A DNA stretch of 64,000 bases from Ryuthela nishihirai. Taxonomy: Eukaryota; Arthropoda; Arachnida; Araneae; Heptathelidae. A program made the position numbers and the translations under genes. Within the stretch, counting starts at the first letter, position 1. Every line of letters begins with the position of its first letter. A model generated the notes under the pieces. That model searched no databases and was not told the origin of the DNA. It saw nothing but the letters and a program-made list of their open reading frames with translations. Below, in pieces: positions 31,346 through 41,010 of the stretch. The stretch covers positions 2,115,201-2,179,200 of the forward strand of contig JAWZYU010000057.1 in assembly GCA_038380435.1 (NCBI GenBank), written 5' to 3'.

Positions 31346-32136
31346 AACATTGCTAGGGAATATTCCCAAGTCTTATTAGACGGCGTCCATCCCCCTTCCC
31401 AGCATGCACAATTGAGATGCGATTCAAGGGAAAGACAAATAGAAACCTTTCGCCATAACCAAAGAAAAACGTAAAACATTTAGCACCCTTGAGGGGGGAG
31501 GGGTACAAATACGGGTTCCTGCCATTGAGCAGGAAATTAAGTTTCGGCCGCATAAAAAAAGGAAGGCTCCGCCCCCCTTTCCCTTTCCGACAACGACCCA
31601 GTTCAGTTGAAGTCACACTGGGTCTTGTGACCATAGTTATTCTTGAAAAATAATTGTAGAGTGATCTCGGAGATGCGTAAAAAGTGATGAGCATGAGACA
31701 TCGGATGATGATTAATTTTAAGGAATTTATTCCTGTGTGAGGGAGGAATCAGAGTCAAAGAAAGAAAGTAGGAAGGATAAAAAAAGAGACGAGGGGAGAA
31801 GAGGGAGTCAGTAGCAGCAACAGCGCTCGTCTCGGCTCTGTGTGCTTAAGGTCAGTTGGCAGCCTGCCTCGCCCAGGATTGCTGAGCCTAAGGGTTTGTC
31901 CGGCTGAAGGTTACGGTAACGTGGCTTTCAATGGCGAGATTTGACCTTCTCCTTTTAAGTGCTGACCATAACATAAAAGACTAAGAATGGGGAGTGGTGG
32001 GGGGTTGAGGGGGAAGGGAGAAGGGAAGGAAGAGCTTAAGGCCGGAAATGAAACACTGCATACATTCAAATACTAAGTACAACTACAACTAGGTTAATAT
32101 AACTAGGTTATATAAATAAAAAAATAATAAATAAAT
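31346..32136. other. GC-richer single-copy stretch, possible promoter or LTR-like region
   Basis: This stretch has no second copy in the window. It contains a purine run (GAGGGGGGAGGGG, about 31489), a TATA-like CATAAAAAAAGG at about 31550 and, about 50 bp further, TTCAGTTG, which resembles an arthropod initiator. Purine-rich tracts follow at about 31750-31800 and 31985-32035. No ORF fits. It could be part of an LTR retrotransposon or a host regulatory region; I cannot decide. Confidence 0.3.
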
Positions 32137-32316
32137 ACCCCCTCAAGCAGCTGCTTGCCACAGAGGTCTGACAGAAGCCTGTAAGTTTATATGCCATAAT
32201 AGAAGGTCTGTGAGGATGGCAGGACCTCAGCAGAAAAACGACACATACATCCATGCCTTACCCGGGGCTCGAACCCAGGTCCCTTAGGTCAGTAGCCAAG
32301 CACGCTAACCACTCTA
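32137..32316 (-). mobile_element. SINE-2 copy, near-complete body
   Basis: Tail end CCCCTCAAGCAGCTGCTTGC, body, box B complement GGGGCTCGAACCC and part of the head to AAGCACGCTAACCACTC. The box A end is lost. Confidence 0.8.
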
Positions 32317-32690
32317 ACATTAAATATTTACATATTTATATTTGATTTTAATTTTATATAACATTGCATTGAAATACCTAGTATCTGAAGAGTTAAATTT
32401 TAGCAATAGTTCGTAAAAATATATTTAAGGATTATTTATTCGATTTTACTTTATAAAACTACCTTAATCAATACTACCTTAATGGTAGTATTGATTTAAA
32501 AACATTCTCTCATTAAATGTTAGAAATCAGTTTTAATAATTTTAAAATAACCTGTTAAGAATTAAACTTTTGATTTGAAGAATGAATTGAATCTAATGAT
32601 GATTAGGGAATGGCCAAATAATTACCAAAATTTTACAAATAAGAATCCCTTCTTAGTCACTCCAACAAATTTAGCCCATGGTCGCCAGAA
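32317..32690. other. AT-rich, no feature seen
   Basis: No open frame, repeat partner or motif was recognised. Confidence 0.5.
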
Positions 32691-32696
32691 GTACAG

Positions 32697-32761
32697 TCGC
32701 TCAAAAAAGTATCCGAACACTAGAGATGATTACAGAATTCAGAAAAAATATCTGGCAGCAT
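32697..32761 (+). repeat. Tc1-type terminal fragment
   Basis: ACAGTCGCTCAAAAAAGTATC and following 45 bp match 27493-27560 and 52030-52100. Confidence 0.65.
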
Positions 32762-32930
32762 CTTCACAGCCACCGTGATGAGCACAAGGACTTCTTGTCT
32801 GTCTTCACAGATACCTAGAAATCTCGTCCGTAGTATAGGCCATGGTCTACTGCGATACCACCACCATTCTCTTCAGTTCAGCGTCTGATCACGTCGTCAT
32901 GAGGGGCAATGATTAACAGCCTGTCACTGC
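32762..32930 (+). pseudogene. Relic of the LINE ORF2 RNase H region with internal deletion
   Basis: 32770-32855 matches 13235-13325 of the full-length LINE (CACAAGGACTTCTTGTCTGTCTTCACAGAT equivalent), then jumps to sequence matching 13540-13610 (accaccaccattctcttc; aggggcaatgat). About 215 bp of RNase H are therefore deleted, and stops are present. It shows an older copy of the same LINE family in the window. Confidence 0.7.
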
Positions 32931-32934
32931 GACC

Positions 32935-33205
32935 ACTTCCCGCAACCTTCTCTCAGCTCTCGGGGTCCTTGTGACCTGGTCGTTTACCCCATTTGGTGCC
33001 AAAATGTGCTGCGGAGACGTGAAAGAACCCAACTCATATCTTGTGCACGTGTAAGAACTTGCTACGTGCAAGAACATGACTTTGAAATGCTGCTATCACC
33101 TTTCTCCTAGCAGTTGTTGAGTGGGTCCGTTTTTCCCAACACTCTCTCAGCCCTCGGAGTCCCGTTGCCATGACATTCAGTCCTTTGTGTAAATTGTTCA
33201 TTTCC
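32935..33205 (+). repeat. Degenerate SINE-1 tail modules, plus orientation
   Basis: CTCTCAGCTCTCGGGGTCCT, GTGACCTGGTCGTTTACCCC and a second module with CTCGGAGTCCCGTTGCCATG are diverged SINE-1 tail sequence. Confidence 0.6.
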
Positions 33206-33720
33206 GTAGTTTTTATAATTTTTTGTTTCCACAGAACGCATCTATATCAGATATCCCAAAAAAGTGTAAAAGTAAACGGTAACACAAATACTTCTAATAA
33301 TTTAGTTTAACTTTCAACAGGTAGCGTTAAGAAGAAAAAAAAATATATATATTTTAAAAATTCCAGAAATAAGAATCATGAACTTTATTAATTTGCATTG
33401 TTTATGGTAATTTCAAAACTGAAGCCTCTTTATGCTGAAGCCAAGTTTAAGCTAATTTTTTTGGAATCACAAAGAAAAATCTCATTTATCCTTACCGCCA
33501 AAAAGATGTATATCTTGAAAAGATTGATAGACGCCAAATTAAAATCAGTAACTGCTTTTTGAAATAAAGGTATAAAATTTAAGATTTAGTTTAACATTCT
33601 TCCATTTAATAACATTAGTTTACAAGAGGACTGGATCAAGGAAAAGAGAAAGGGGTGATGTTGGGAGGGACGAAATAATCCATCAATCGAGCGGAAAAAA
33701 GGTAAAAGAGGGAGAGTGTT
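33206..33720. other. AT-rich, no feature seen
   Basis: No gene, repeat partner or motif recognised before the SINE-1 array. Confidence 0.5.
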
Positions 33721-33725
33721 TTGGG

Positions 33726-34782
33726 TTGGGTTGTTTCACCTCTGAGCGGCACTTTTTTGCACACCATTGGCTAAATGGCCAGGTCACAATGACCCCTAAG
33801 GCTCAGAAAAGGTTGGTGGAGGTGATCCATTGGAACAGCTGTTGGGAGACAGATAGTAGCCTCCCGTCAAGGCCATCCAGCGTGTTCTTTAATGTTGGCT
33901 TGTTTTACCTAAGAGCGGCACTTTTTTGCACAAAATGGGCTAAATGGCAAGGTCACAATGAACCCGAAGGCTCAGAGAAGTTGCGGGAGGGGACCCAATG
34001 GAACAGCTGTTGGGAGACACATGGTAGTCTCCCGTCAAGACCATTCAGCGTGTTCTTTAAAGTTGGATTGTTTTACCTCTAAGCGGCACTTTTTTCCACA
34101 TTATGGGCTAAATGACCTGGTCACAAAGACCCCGAAGGCTCAGAGAAGTTTGGGGGAGGGGACCAACTGGAACAGCTGTTGAGAGACAGATGGTAGCCTC
34201 CCGTTAAGGCCATCCAGCATGTTCTTTAACGTTGGGTTGTTTTACCTCGAAGCAGCACTTTTTTACACACCATGGGCTAAATGGCCAGGTCACATGGACC
34301 CCGAAGACTCAGAAAAGATTGGGAGAGGGGACCCACTGGAACAGCTATTGGAAGACAAATGGTGGGCTCCCGTCAAGGTCATCCAGTGTGTTCTTTAACG
34401 TTGCGTTGGGTTGTTTTACCTCTGAGCGGTACTTTTGCACACCATGGGCTAGATGGCCAGGTCACAAGGACCTTGAAGGCTCAAAGAAGGTTGGAGGAGG
34501 GCACCCACTGGAATAGCTGTTGGGAAACAGATGGTAGCCTCCCGTCATAGTGATCCAGCGTGTTCTTTATCGTGCACAGGGTATGGCTTTCCTGCACATG
34601 GGGCAACGGCTGAACGTCCCATTCGACGGACGGCGGCCTTTCCAAGCCCATCGGTGTCCCCTACTGACCGTGGGCAGGGCAGGGAATTTTGCGAAGATAA
34701 AACTCAACGCTGACCCAGCTGGGACTCGAACGTGAGAACTACAGATTACAAGCTTGGCACGCTACCCACTGAGCCACCCCCG
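33726..34782 (-). mobile_element. SINE-1 with about five tandem tail modules and complete head
   Basis: Modules start near 33726, 33896, 34065, 34235 and 34406; the central domain and tRNA-like head follow (about 34575-34782, ending GAGCCACCCCCGCCCC). It is the longest array in the window still joined to a head. Modules differ from one another by several substitutions, so the array is not newly amplified. No target duplication was found. Confidence 0.85.
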
Positions 34783-35110
34783 CCCCTCCTCTATTCAGGA
34801 GAGCCATACCCTGTGCACGTTAAAAAACATACTGGGTTGCCTTGACGGGAACCTGACCTAGGTCTCCTAACACTTTTCCAATGGGTCCCCTCCTCACAAA
34901 CTTCTCTGAGCCCTCGGGAGCCTTGTGACCTGGCTATTTAGCCATTTGTGCACAAAAACGTGCTGCTCGTAGGTAAAAGCAAGGAACCTCCGGTTAATAC
35001 TCCCCAGTGTGTTCTTTAACGTGCACAGAGTAGTACTGCACACAAGGGCTACGGCTTAACGTCCCATCCGACAGGCAGGGCAAGGAGTTTTGCTGAGCAG
35101 ACTGTCAAAG
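34783..35110. repeat. Decayed SINE-1 pieces in both orientations
   Basis: A plus-oriented tail module (about 34799-34990, GCACGTTAAAAAACATACTG onward) is followed by a minus-oriented central domain (GGCTTAACGTCCCATCCGAC, about 35040-35100). Confidence 0.65.
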
Positions 35111-35234
35111 ATGGCGCTGCAAGCAGCGATATTCAGTGGTCCGTGACGCACAGCAGTTTAATGCATTTGTTAAATATTAGTTTCTAACACTCTATATAAT
35201 AAATTAAATAATCTTTCCACTGGTAGCTTTTTAA

Positions 35235-35680
35235 CATGGGTTGTTTTACCTCTGTGCGGCACTTTTTTGCACACCATGGGCTAAACGGCCAGGTCACATG
35301 GACCCCGAAGACTCAGAGAAGGTTGGGGAAGGAAACCCACTAAAACAGCTGTTGGGAGACAAATGGTAGCCTTCCGTCAAGGCCATCCAGAGTGTTTTTT
35401 AACGTGCAAAGGTTATGGCTCTCCTGCACACGAGAGCCACGGCTTAACGTCCCATCCGACGGAAGGCGGCCTTTCGAAGCCATTGGTGTCCCCTACTGAC
35501 CATGGGCAGGCGGGGAATTTTGCGGAGATTAATCTCAACGTTGACGCAGTTAGGACTCGAACCTGGGAACTACAGATTCAGTCCACCCCCACACACACAT
35601 CCGACAGGCAGGGCAAGGAGTTTTGCTGAGATAAATCTCAAAGCTAGCCCAAGTGGCACATTGAGAATTAGTGGAAAAAT
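35235..35680 (-). mobile_element. SINE-1 relic with disrupted head
   Basis: One tail module from 35238, central domain, then a head broken after GGACTCGAACCTGGGAACTA by a second piece of central-domain sequence (GGCAGGGCAAGGAGTTTTGC). It lies just left of block A2. Confidence 0.7.
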
Positions 35681-35681
35681 G

Positions 35682-35963
35682 GTCATGTATTTTTAACCGA
35701 TTATGAGAAGATTGGATTTCGTTAAATGGCAACTTCACCTTCACAGTAAACAGTTCGTACGTTATCGTTTTGCGCAACAATCGAAATTTCGAAGCATGGT
35801 ACTGATGACTTTTTCAACTTAGGTGCATCGAATGATAGAAAGAGGGAATAATAATTATATATATGAAAGTGTACTGTGAAATACTTGCAGGAATAGATGC
35901 ATCAGTTGAATAATAGTCGAAATTTGTAACTGAAAAATGTATTTTACTAGATTATTTGAAGTT
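35682..35963 (-). repeat. W repeat, first part (A2)
   Basis: Left edge of block A2; matches 832-1108 with few changes. Confidence 0.8.
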
Positions 35964-35975
35964 CACATTTCATTG

Positions 35976-36364
35976 TTGTTGGGTTGGGTTGTTTTACCTC
36001 TGAGCGGCACTTTTTTGCACACCATGGGCTAAATGGCCAGGTCACAGACCCCGAAGGCTCAGAGAAGGTTGGGGGAGGGGACCCACTGGAACAGCTGTTG
36101 GGAGACAGATGGTAGCCTCCCGTCAAGGCCATCCAGCGTGTTCTTTAACGTGCACAGGGTATGGCTCCCCGCACACGGGGCCACGGCTTAACGTCCCATC
36201 CGACGGACGACGGAATTTCCACGCCCATCGGTGTCCCCTACTGACCGTGGACAGGGCGGGGAATTTTGCGCAGATAAATCTCAACGCTGACCCAGCTGGG
36301 ACTCGAACCTGGGAAGTACAGATTACGAGCCTGGCGCGCTACCGACTGAGCCACCCCCGCCCCA
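35976..36364 (-). mobile_element. SINE-1 copy, complete, one tail module (A2)
   Basis: Same insertion as 1121-1677, with target duplications at 35964-35975 and 36365-36376 (CACATTTCATTG / CACACTTCATTG), but one ~168-bp module shorter. Head, box A and box B complements are intact. Confidence 0.92.
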
Positions 36365-36376
36365 CACACTTCATTG

Positions 36377-37130
36377 AATGGCAATTTCAATCTCCGCTTC
36401 TGCAGGGATTTTTCTGGAACTTAATGATCAACAGGATACCACACCAAAAACGAAAATAATAACTCTTCTATATACCTAACTAAATTTCATACTGGTGGTT
36501 GCTGTTAGCTATGAAAAACTAACAAATTTAATAACACAAATTTAACAATCGATTATATTATTTTTATTCTTTTCTATTTCGTATGTTTTTACAAAATATT
36601 GAAGTCTCATCACGAATAGTTTAGCCGAATTATTTTTCCATGCCATCTAATAGTATATGTAATTGATAATACACGTATTAAAAAATACAAAGTGTGAATA
36701 AAAGTATTTTTAAAGATTTTCAATTCTATTTGGATATTTGGCAACGGAACGTGAATCCCAAATAAATAAACAAACTCTAAATGAACTGATTTATTAACTA
36801 AGGCAACAAACTGCATAAATCATTAACAATTTCTTCACTAATCACACAAAACAACACTATGCTATCAATTAGTATAAAATGATCCCAATATCCATAATTG
36901 CCAGATTTTCCTTCAAGGAAAGAGCATTTTTCAGCGATACAGATAAATTGCTATTTTACTTGAAACTAAAAACTTTCTGATCAGTTAAACATCCAAAACT
37001 GATCACTGAACATAACACAAACTAAAAGTATCTCCAAAATATTCTCACTACCAACGCTCACAGATTACGATTAATCTCTTTCTTCTATAAACAGAATCTC
37101 CGAACTACTATTAGACATTGAACTTTCTGG
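36377..37130 (-). repeat. W repeat, second part (A2)
   Basis: Matches 1690-2490; a few small indels. Non-coding. Confidence 0.75.
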
Positions 37131-37259
37131 TATATAATCACAGGCAAGCAGGGGAGAAATAGAATTCTGTTCTTTCATTTCAACTTCATTGTTCGAACTC
37201 GTAAGTGACGTAATTGTCATCGCGTGCTATACCTCAAGTGACACGTTGTAACACAGTCT

Positions 37260-38085
37260 CGTTTTCCATTGTTGTACGTGCATCTTCCGTTTCATTATAT
37301 TGTAAATTGAAGTCTTGTTCATAGTACATATAGAGAAAGAAAATCCTTCTCAGCCATGGGTTACGGAGTTTAAACCATATTACGTAATTTTGTTCGCCAA
37401 ACGCATCTGTCCTGAGCTGCATCTGCTGCACCTGGTCATTGTAGACCAGTTCTAACAAGGTCCTGTTTGACATGTCCGCACATCTCATTCTATGTCTCCC
37501 CTCTCTTTCTTTGGCCTTTAGGCACAATGTTCATAACCCTATTCGCTAATCTACAATTATCTATACGGGCAAGATGGCCAAACCAACGGAGTCTCTCTCT
37601 GCACAATATGCTGCTTAAAGGAGGTTGCAGACTCCTTTGCATAACCTCATCATTACTTACAAAATCAAACCACCTAATGCTAAAAGTGCTAAATCATCAG
37701 CATAATCTAAATCAGAAATTTTCAGATCTCCGGACCATTTAAGAGTAAAATTTTACCGTGCAGTGAAATTCATATAATATAATCAATATCCAAAGAAATG
37801 AGAAAAGGAGTTAAAAAAATACACCATTTTGGAACATCAGAAACAATACTAAACCAACTTCTACAACCCTTTCAAACTCTCACACACGACTCAATGCTAT
37901 TATAAAGAACTTTCATTATCTTAACTAACTTCTCCGGTATGCCATACGATCTCGCAATCAACCACAATTTAAGGCGATCAACAGAGTGAAAATTCTTTTT
38001 GAAATTAACAAAACTAGTAACCAAAAGATTCTGATACTTTAAATATTTCTCAAGAATCTGCCTATGTGAAAAAATCTGATGTACA
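37260..38085 (-). pseudogene. RTE-like LINE relic (A2)
   Basis: Same relic as 2620-3450, including the internal deletion that joins the C-terminal region to the YADD region. Interrupted at about 38085 by a SINE-2. Confidence 0.75.
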
Positions 38086-38087
38086 AA

Positions 38088-38280
38088 TACCCCCTCAAGC
38101 AGCTGCTTGCCACAGAGGTCTGACAGGAGCCTGTCAGTTTATATGCCACAGCAGGAGATCAGAGAGGATGGCAGGACCTCAGCAGAAAAACGACACACAC
38201 ATCCATGCCTAATCCGTGGCTCGAACCCAGGTCCCTTAGATCAGTAGCCAAGCGTGCTAACCACTCGGCCACGGGACGGC
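38088..38280 (-). mobile_element. SINE-2, complete head (A2-specific)
   Basis: Read from the right: box A region (GGCCGAGTGGTTAGC), box B (GGTTCGAGCC), body, hairpin blocks and TATTTG end. It is absent from block A1 (around 3440). Confidence 0.85.
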
Positions 38281-38284
38281 TAAC

Positions 38285-38600
38285 CAAGTGATATAATTTG
38301 TTTAAAATTTAAGCCAAAGCTATCTCTTTAAAAGCAATTAAAATACAATTATTTGTTCATAAGTTTTTACTAAAATAATTGGGAATATTTGAAAATTTGT
38401 TACCAGATTTTTAAACATAAATAACTACCAAAATTTATCTGTAATATGTTGTGCTATATTTTTCAAAATTAGGTCTTCCATTATTGCAATGTGCAGGCCT
38501 ATAGTATCAAGGCGTCCTTGTCCTTCTTTGACCTTCGTTCGGTGCACTATAAAGGGGGGTGGGTCAATATATTTTTCCCTTTGAGTTTTATTCATATCCG
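38285..38600 (+). repeat. Copy of gypsy-associated repeat (like 39840-40150)
   Basis: AAGTGATATAATTTGTTTAA through GGGGGGTGGGTCAATATATT matches 39845-40145 closely. Non-coding. Absent from block A1. Confidence 0.7.
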
Positions 38601-39135
38601 CCTCTTTGCATAACCTCATCATTACTTAGAAAATCAAACCACATAATGCCAAAAATGCTAAATCATCAGTATATTCTAATCAAATATTTTCAGAACTCGG
38701 GACCATATAAGGTCAATATTTGTACCGTGCAGTGAAATTCGAATAACGTTATCAATATACAAGGTAAAAAGAAAAGGAGTCAAAATACACCCTTCGTGAA
38801 CATTTGAAGCAATGCTAAACGAACTGCTACAAGCCTTAGAAACTCTCACATACGACTCAGTGTTATTATACAGAACTCTCATAACGTTAACTAACTTGTC
38901 CGGTATGCCATGCGATCTCACAATCAACCACAAATTAAGGCGATCAACAGAGTGAAAAGTCTTTCTTATAATCAACAAAGCTAGTAACCAAAGGTTTCTG
39001 AAACTTTAAACATTTGTCAAGAATCTGCGTATGTGAAAAAATCTGATGTACACATCACCTACTAATTTTGATTACTCATCACGAAATTGTCCATTAACCA
39101 AATTCTTAATTCTATTAAGCACAATCATGCAAAGA
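38600..39135 (-). pseudogene. Second RTE-like relic piece (A2-specific duplication)
   Basis: This repeats the 37640-38075 sequence in diverged form: frames give SIASNVHEGCILTPFLFTLY and HGIPDKLVNVMRVLYNNTES. It is an additional, independently decayed RTE relic rather than a recent copy, and continues into the part shared with A1 (3435-3535). Confidence 0.65.
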
Positions 39136-39147
39136 GCAATTGATGAA

Positions 39148-39300
39148 AGGGACCTAGGTACAAACTCCGGGTAAGGTATATGGATGTCTGCATTGTCCTT
39201 CTGCTGAGGTCTCGAATTCCTCACAGATCTCCTCTATTATACTGACAGGCTCCTGTCAGACCTCTGAGGCAAGGAGTTGCTTGAGGGATTATTTTTTATT
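39148..39300 (+). mobile_element. SINE-2, 5'-truncated (A2)
   Basis: Same insertion as 3540-3692, here with a better preserved CTGACAGGCTCCTGTCAGACC block. Confidence 0.75.
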
Positions 39301-39404
39301 AACACCTATTTCACACCTCTCTGAATCATAAACATTTGTTTATTTATATATTATAAATACAATTTAATGTTATATTTATTATAAATAATAATATATAATT
39401 ATTA

Positions 39405-40200
39405 AAATGTAGGAATCTCTGTTAATCTCGACACCAGCATTAATCTCGTGTATGTGGCGGTGACCGCTACGGCAGTGGACTGCAGGCAGTCACCGTGTTT
39501 GGTGACCTCGTAACAAGCGAGGGGCAATGAGGGGAACAGTGACTCAACCATTTGTGCCACAGTGACATAATGAATACGAGTGTGTGCAGTCATTGAAATG
39601 GTGCATTTGGAGTTGGCGGGTTGGCAGTGGCTCCTGGGAGTGTAGGCGCTACTCCGGGACAAATGGCCCGTGACGTGATTCTAGGTGTCTCGACGTTCCA
39701 AATCCTGTGGTCGTCTTCTGGCTCCGATTCTCAGTTTGTTCTGGGGTTGAAGCGTTCGGTCAAAGCCACCTTGATAGACCAGGCGTGGACAGCCTTGAGT
39801 AAAAGGAGGCAAGAAAGGAGGGATATTAATTATGCATTAAAATTCAAGGGATATAATTTGTTTAAAATTTAAGCCAAAGCTATCTCTTTAAAAGCAATTA
39901 AAATAGAATTATTTGTTCATAAGTTTTTACTAAAATAATTGGGAATATTTGAAATTTAGTTACCAGAATTTTTAACGTAAATAACTACCAAAATTTATGT
40001 GTAATATGTTGTGCTATATTTTTCATACTTAGTTCTTCCGTTACCGCAATGTGCAGGCCTATTGTATCGAGATGTCCTTGTCCTTCTTTGACCTTCGTTC
40101 GGTGCACTGTAAAGGGGGGTGGGTCAGAATATTTTTCCCTTTGACTTTTATTGATATCCGCGCTTTTGCAGACAGCAAATGCATGACTGTACATAGTTCG
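39405..40200 (+). repeat. Y repeat and gypsy-associated non-coding sequence
   Basis: 39410-39840 is a diverged relative of 7620-8100 and 15092-15420 (shared GACGTGATTCTAGGTGTCTC region). 39845-40200 relates to 15421-15980. It joins A2 directly to B2, whereas A1 and B1 are 12 kb apart. Confidence 0.65.
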
Positions 40201-40204
40201 AAAT

Positions 40205-40870
40205 GTCATGAGTACATTCCTGACCAACATTAATTGGATATAGCTCTCTGTTGTGTTTTGCCCCCAACCAGAGGACCTGAGCAAGGGTTATCTTGACATA
40301 ATTTTGAAATTTGGTCTCTTAGACTGAGCAGTACCACCAGTTGCTCTATGATGTCAATGCCAGGGCTTTGTTGGTCCAAATGAAAGAGAATTCCCTCTTT
40401 CATGTAGAAAGGGTCAGGGGCGTTCGTGGCAAGGCTAGTGTTTTGACCTTCCAAGGCATCTATAATCCCCCTGAGGGCAGGGTCCTCCATCTGCATCTCC
40501 CTCAGCAGGAATCAGTCTCCTAATTGGCTGGGATGGTGTGTGTCTTTCTCAAGTGCCTGTATGTTTCGCGACAGGGTATCAAAGAGAATATTATATTCCT
40601 ATGGGTGATACACGACATCGATATCATAATCCTGAAGTGTTAGGTCCACTTCGCCAATCTGCTCGAAATGTCTTTAAGCTTCATTAGCTATGACAAGGGG
40701 AAGTGATCAGATACGACTGTGAATCGGTGGCCATAGAGATACCGTTTGAAATGGGTGATTGCAAATATTATGACGAGGGCTTCCTACTCGGTGGTGGAGC
40801 AGTGATGGATGATTCACATTCTTTTGAACTCACGCGGAAGGTTTCCTATTAAAAATTCCTAAAAATAATA
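40205..40870 (-). pseudogene. Ty3/gypsy pol relic (copy B2)
   Basis: Minus-strand frames give HCSTTE, EALVIIFAITHFKRYLYG and FTVVSDHFPLS (RNase H), then a pre-integrase stretch (residues around IIDALEGQ, GILFHLDQ, KTQQR). Broken by stops and frame changes. No LTRs were identified. Confidence 0.65.
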
Positions 40871-40961
40871 AAAGATGTTTGTGGAAAAACCGGCTGAGGG
40901 TGAATTCCCATCATAAGTTAGCTATTGTTCAATAAGATGAAGTTGGATGGTGGAATGGTTT

Positions 40962-41009
40962 ATTCATCATCATCATCATCAACAACAACAACAACAACAA
41001 CAACAACAA
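40962..41009 (-). repeat. Trinucleotide tract, (CAT)n then (CAA)n
   Basis: About 48 bp. It occupies the place of the longer CAT/CAC tract at 16739-16823, at the 3' end of the RTE element. Confidence 0.85.
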
Positions 41010-41010
41010 C

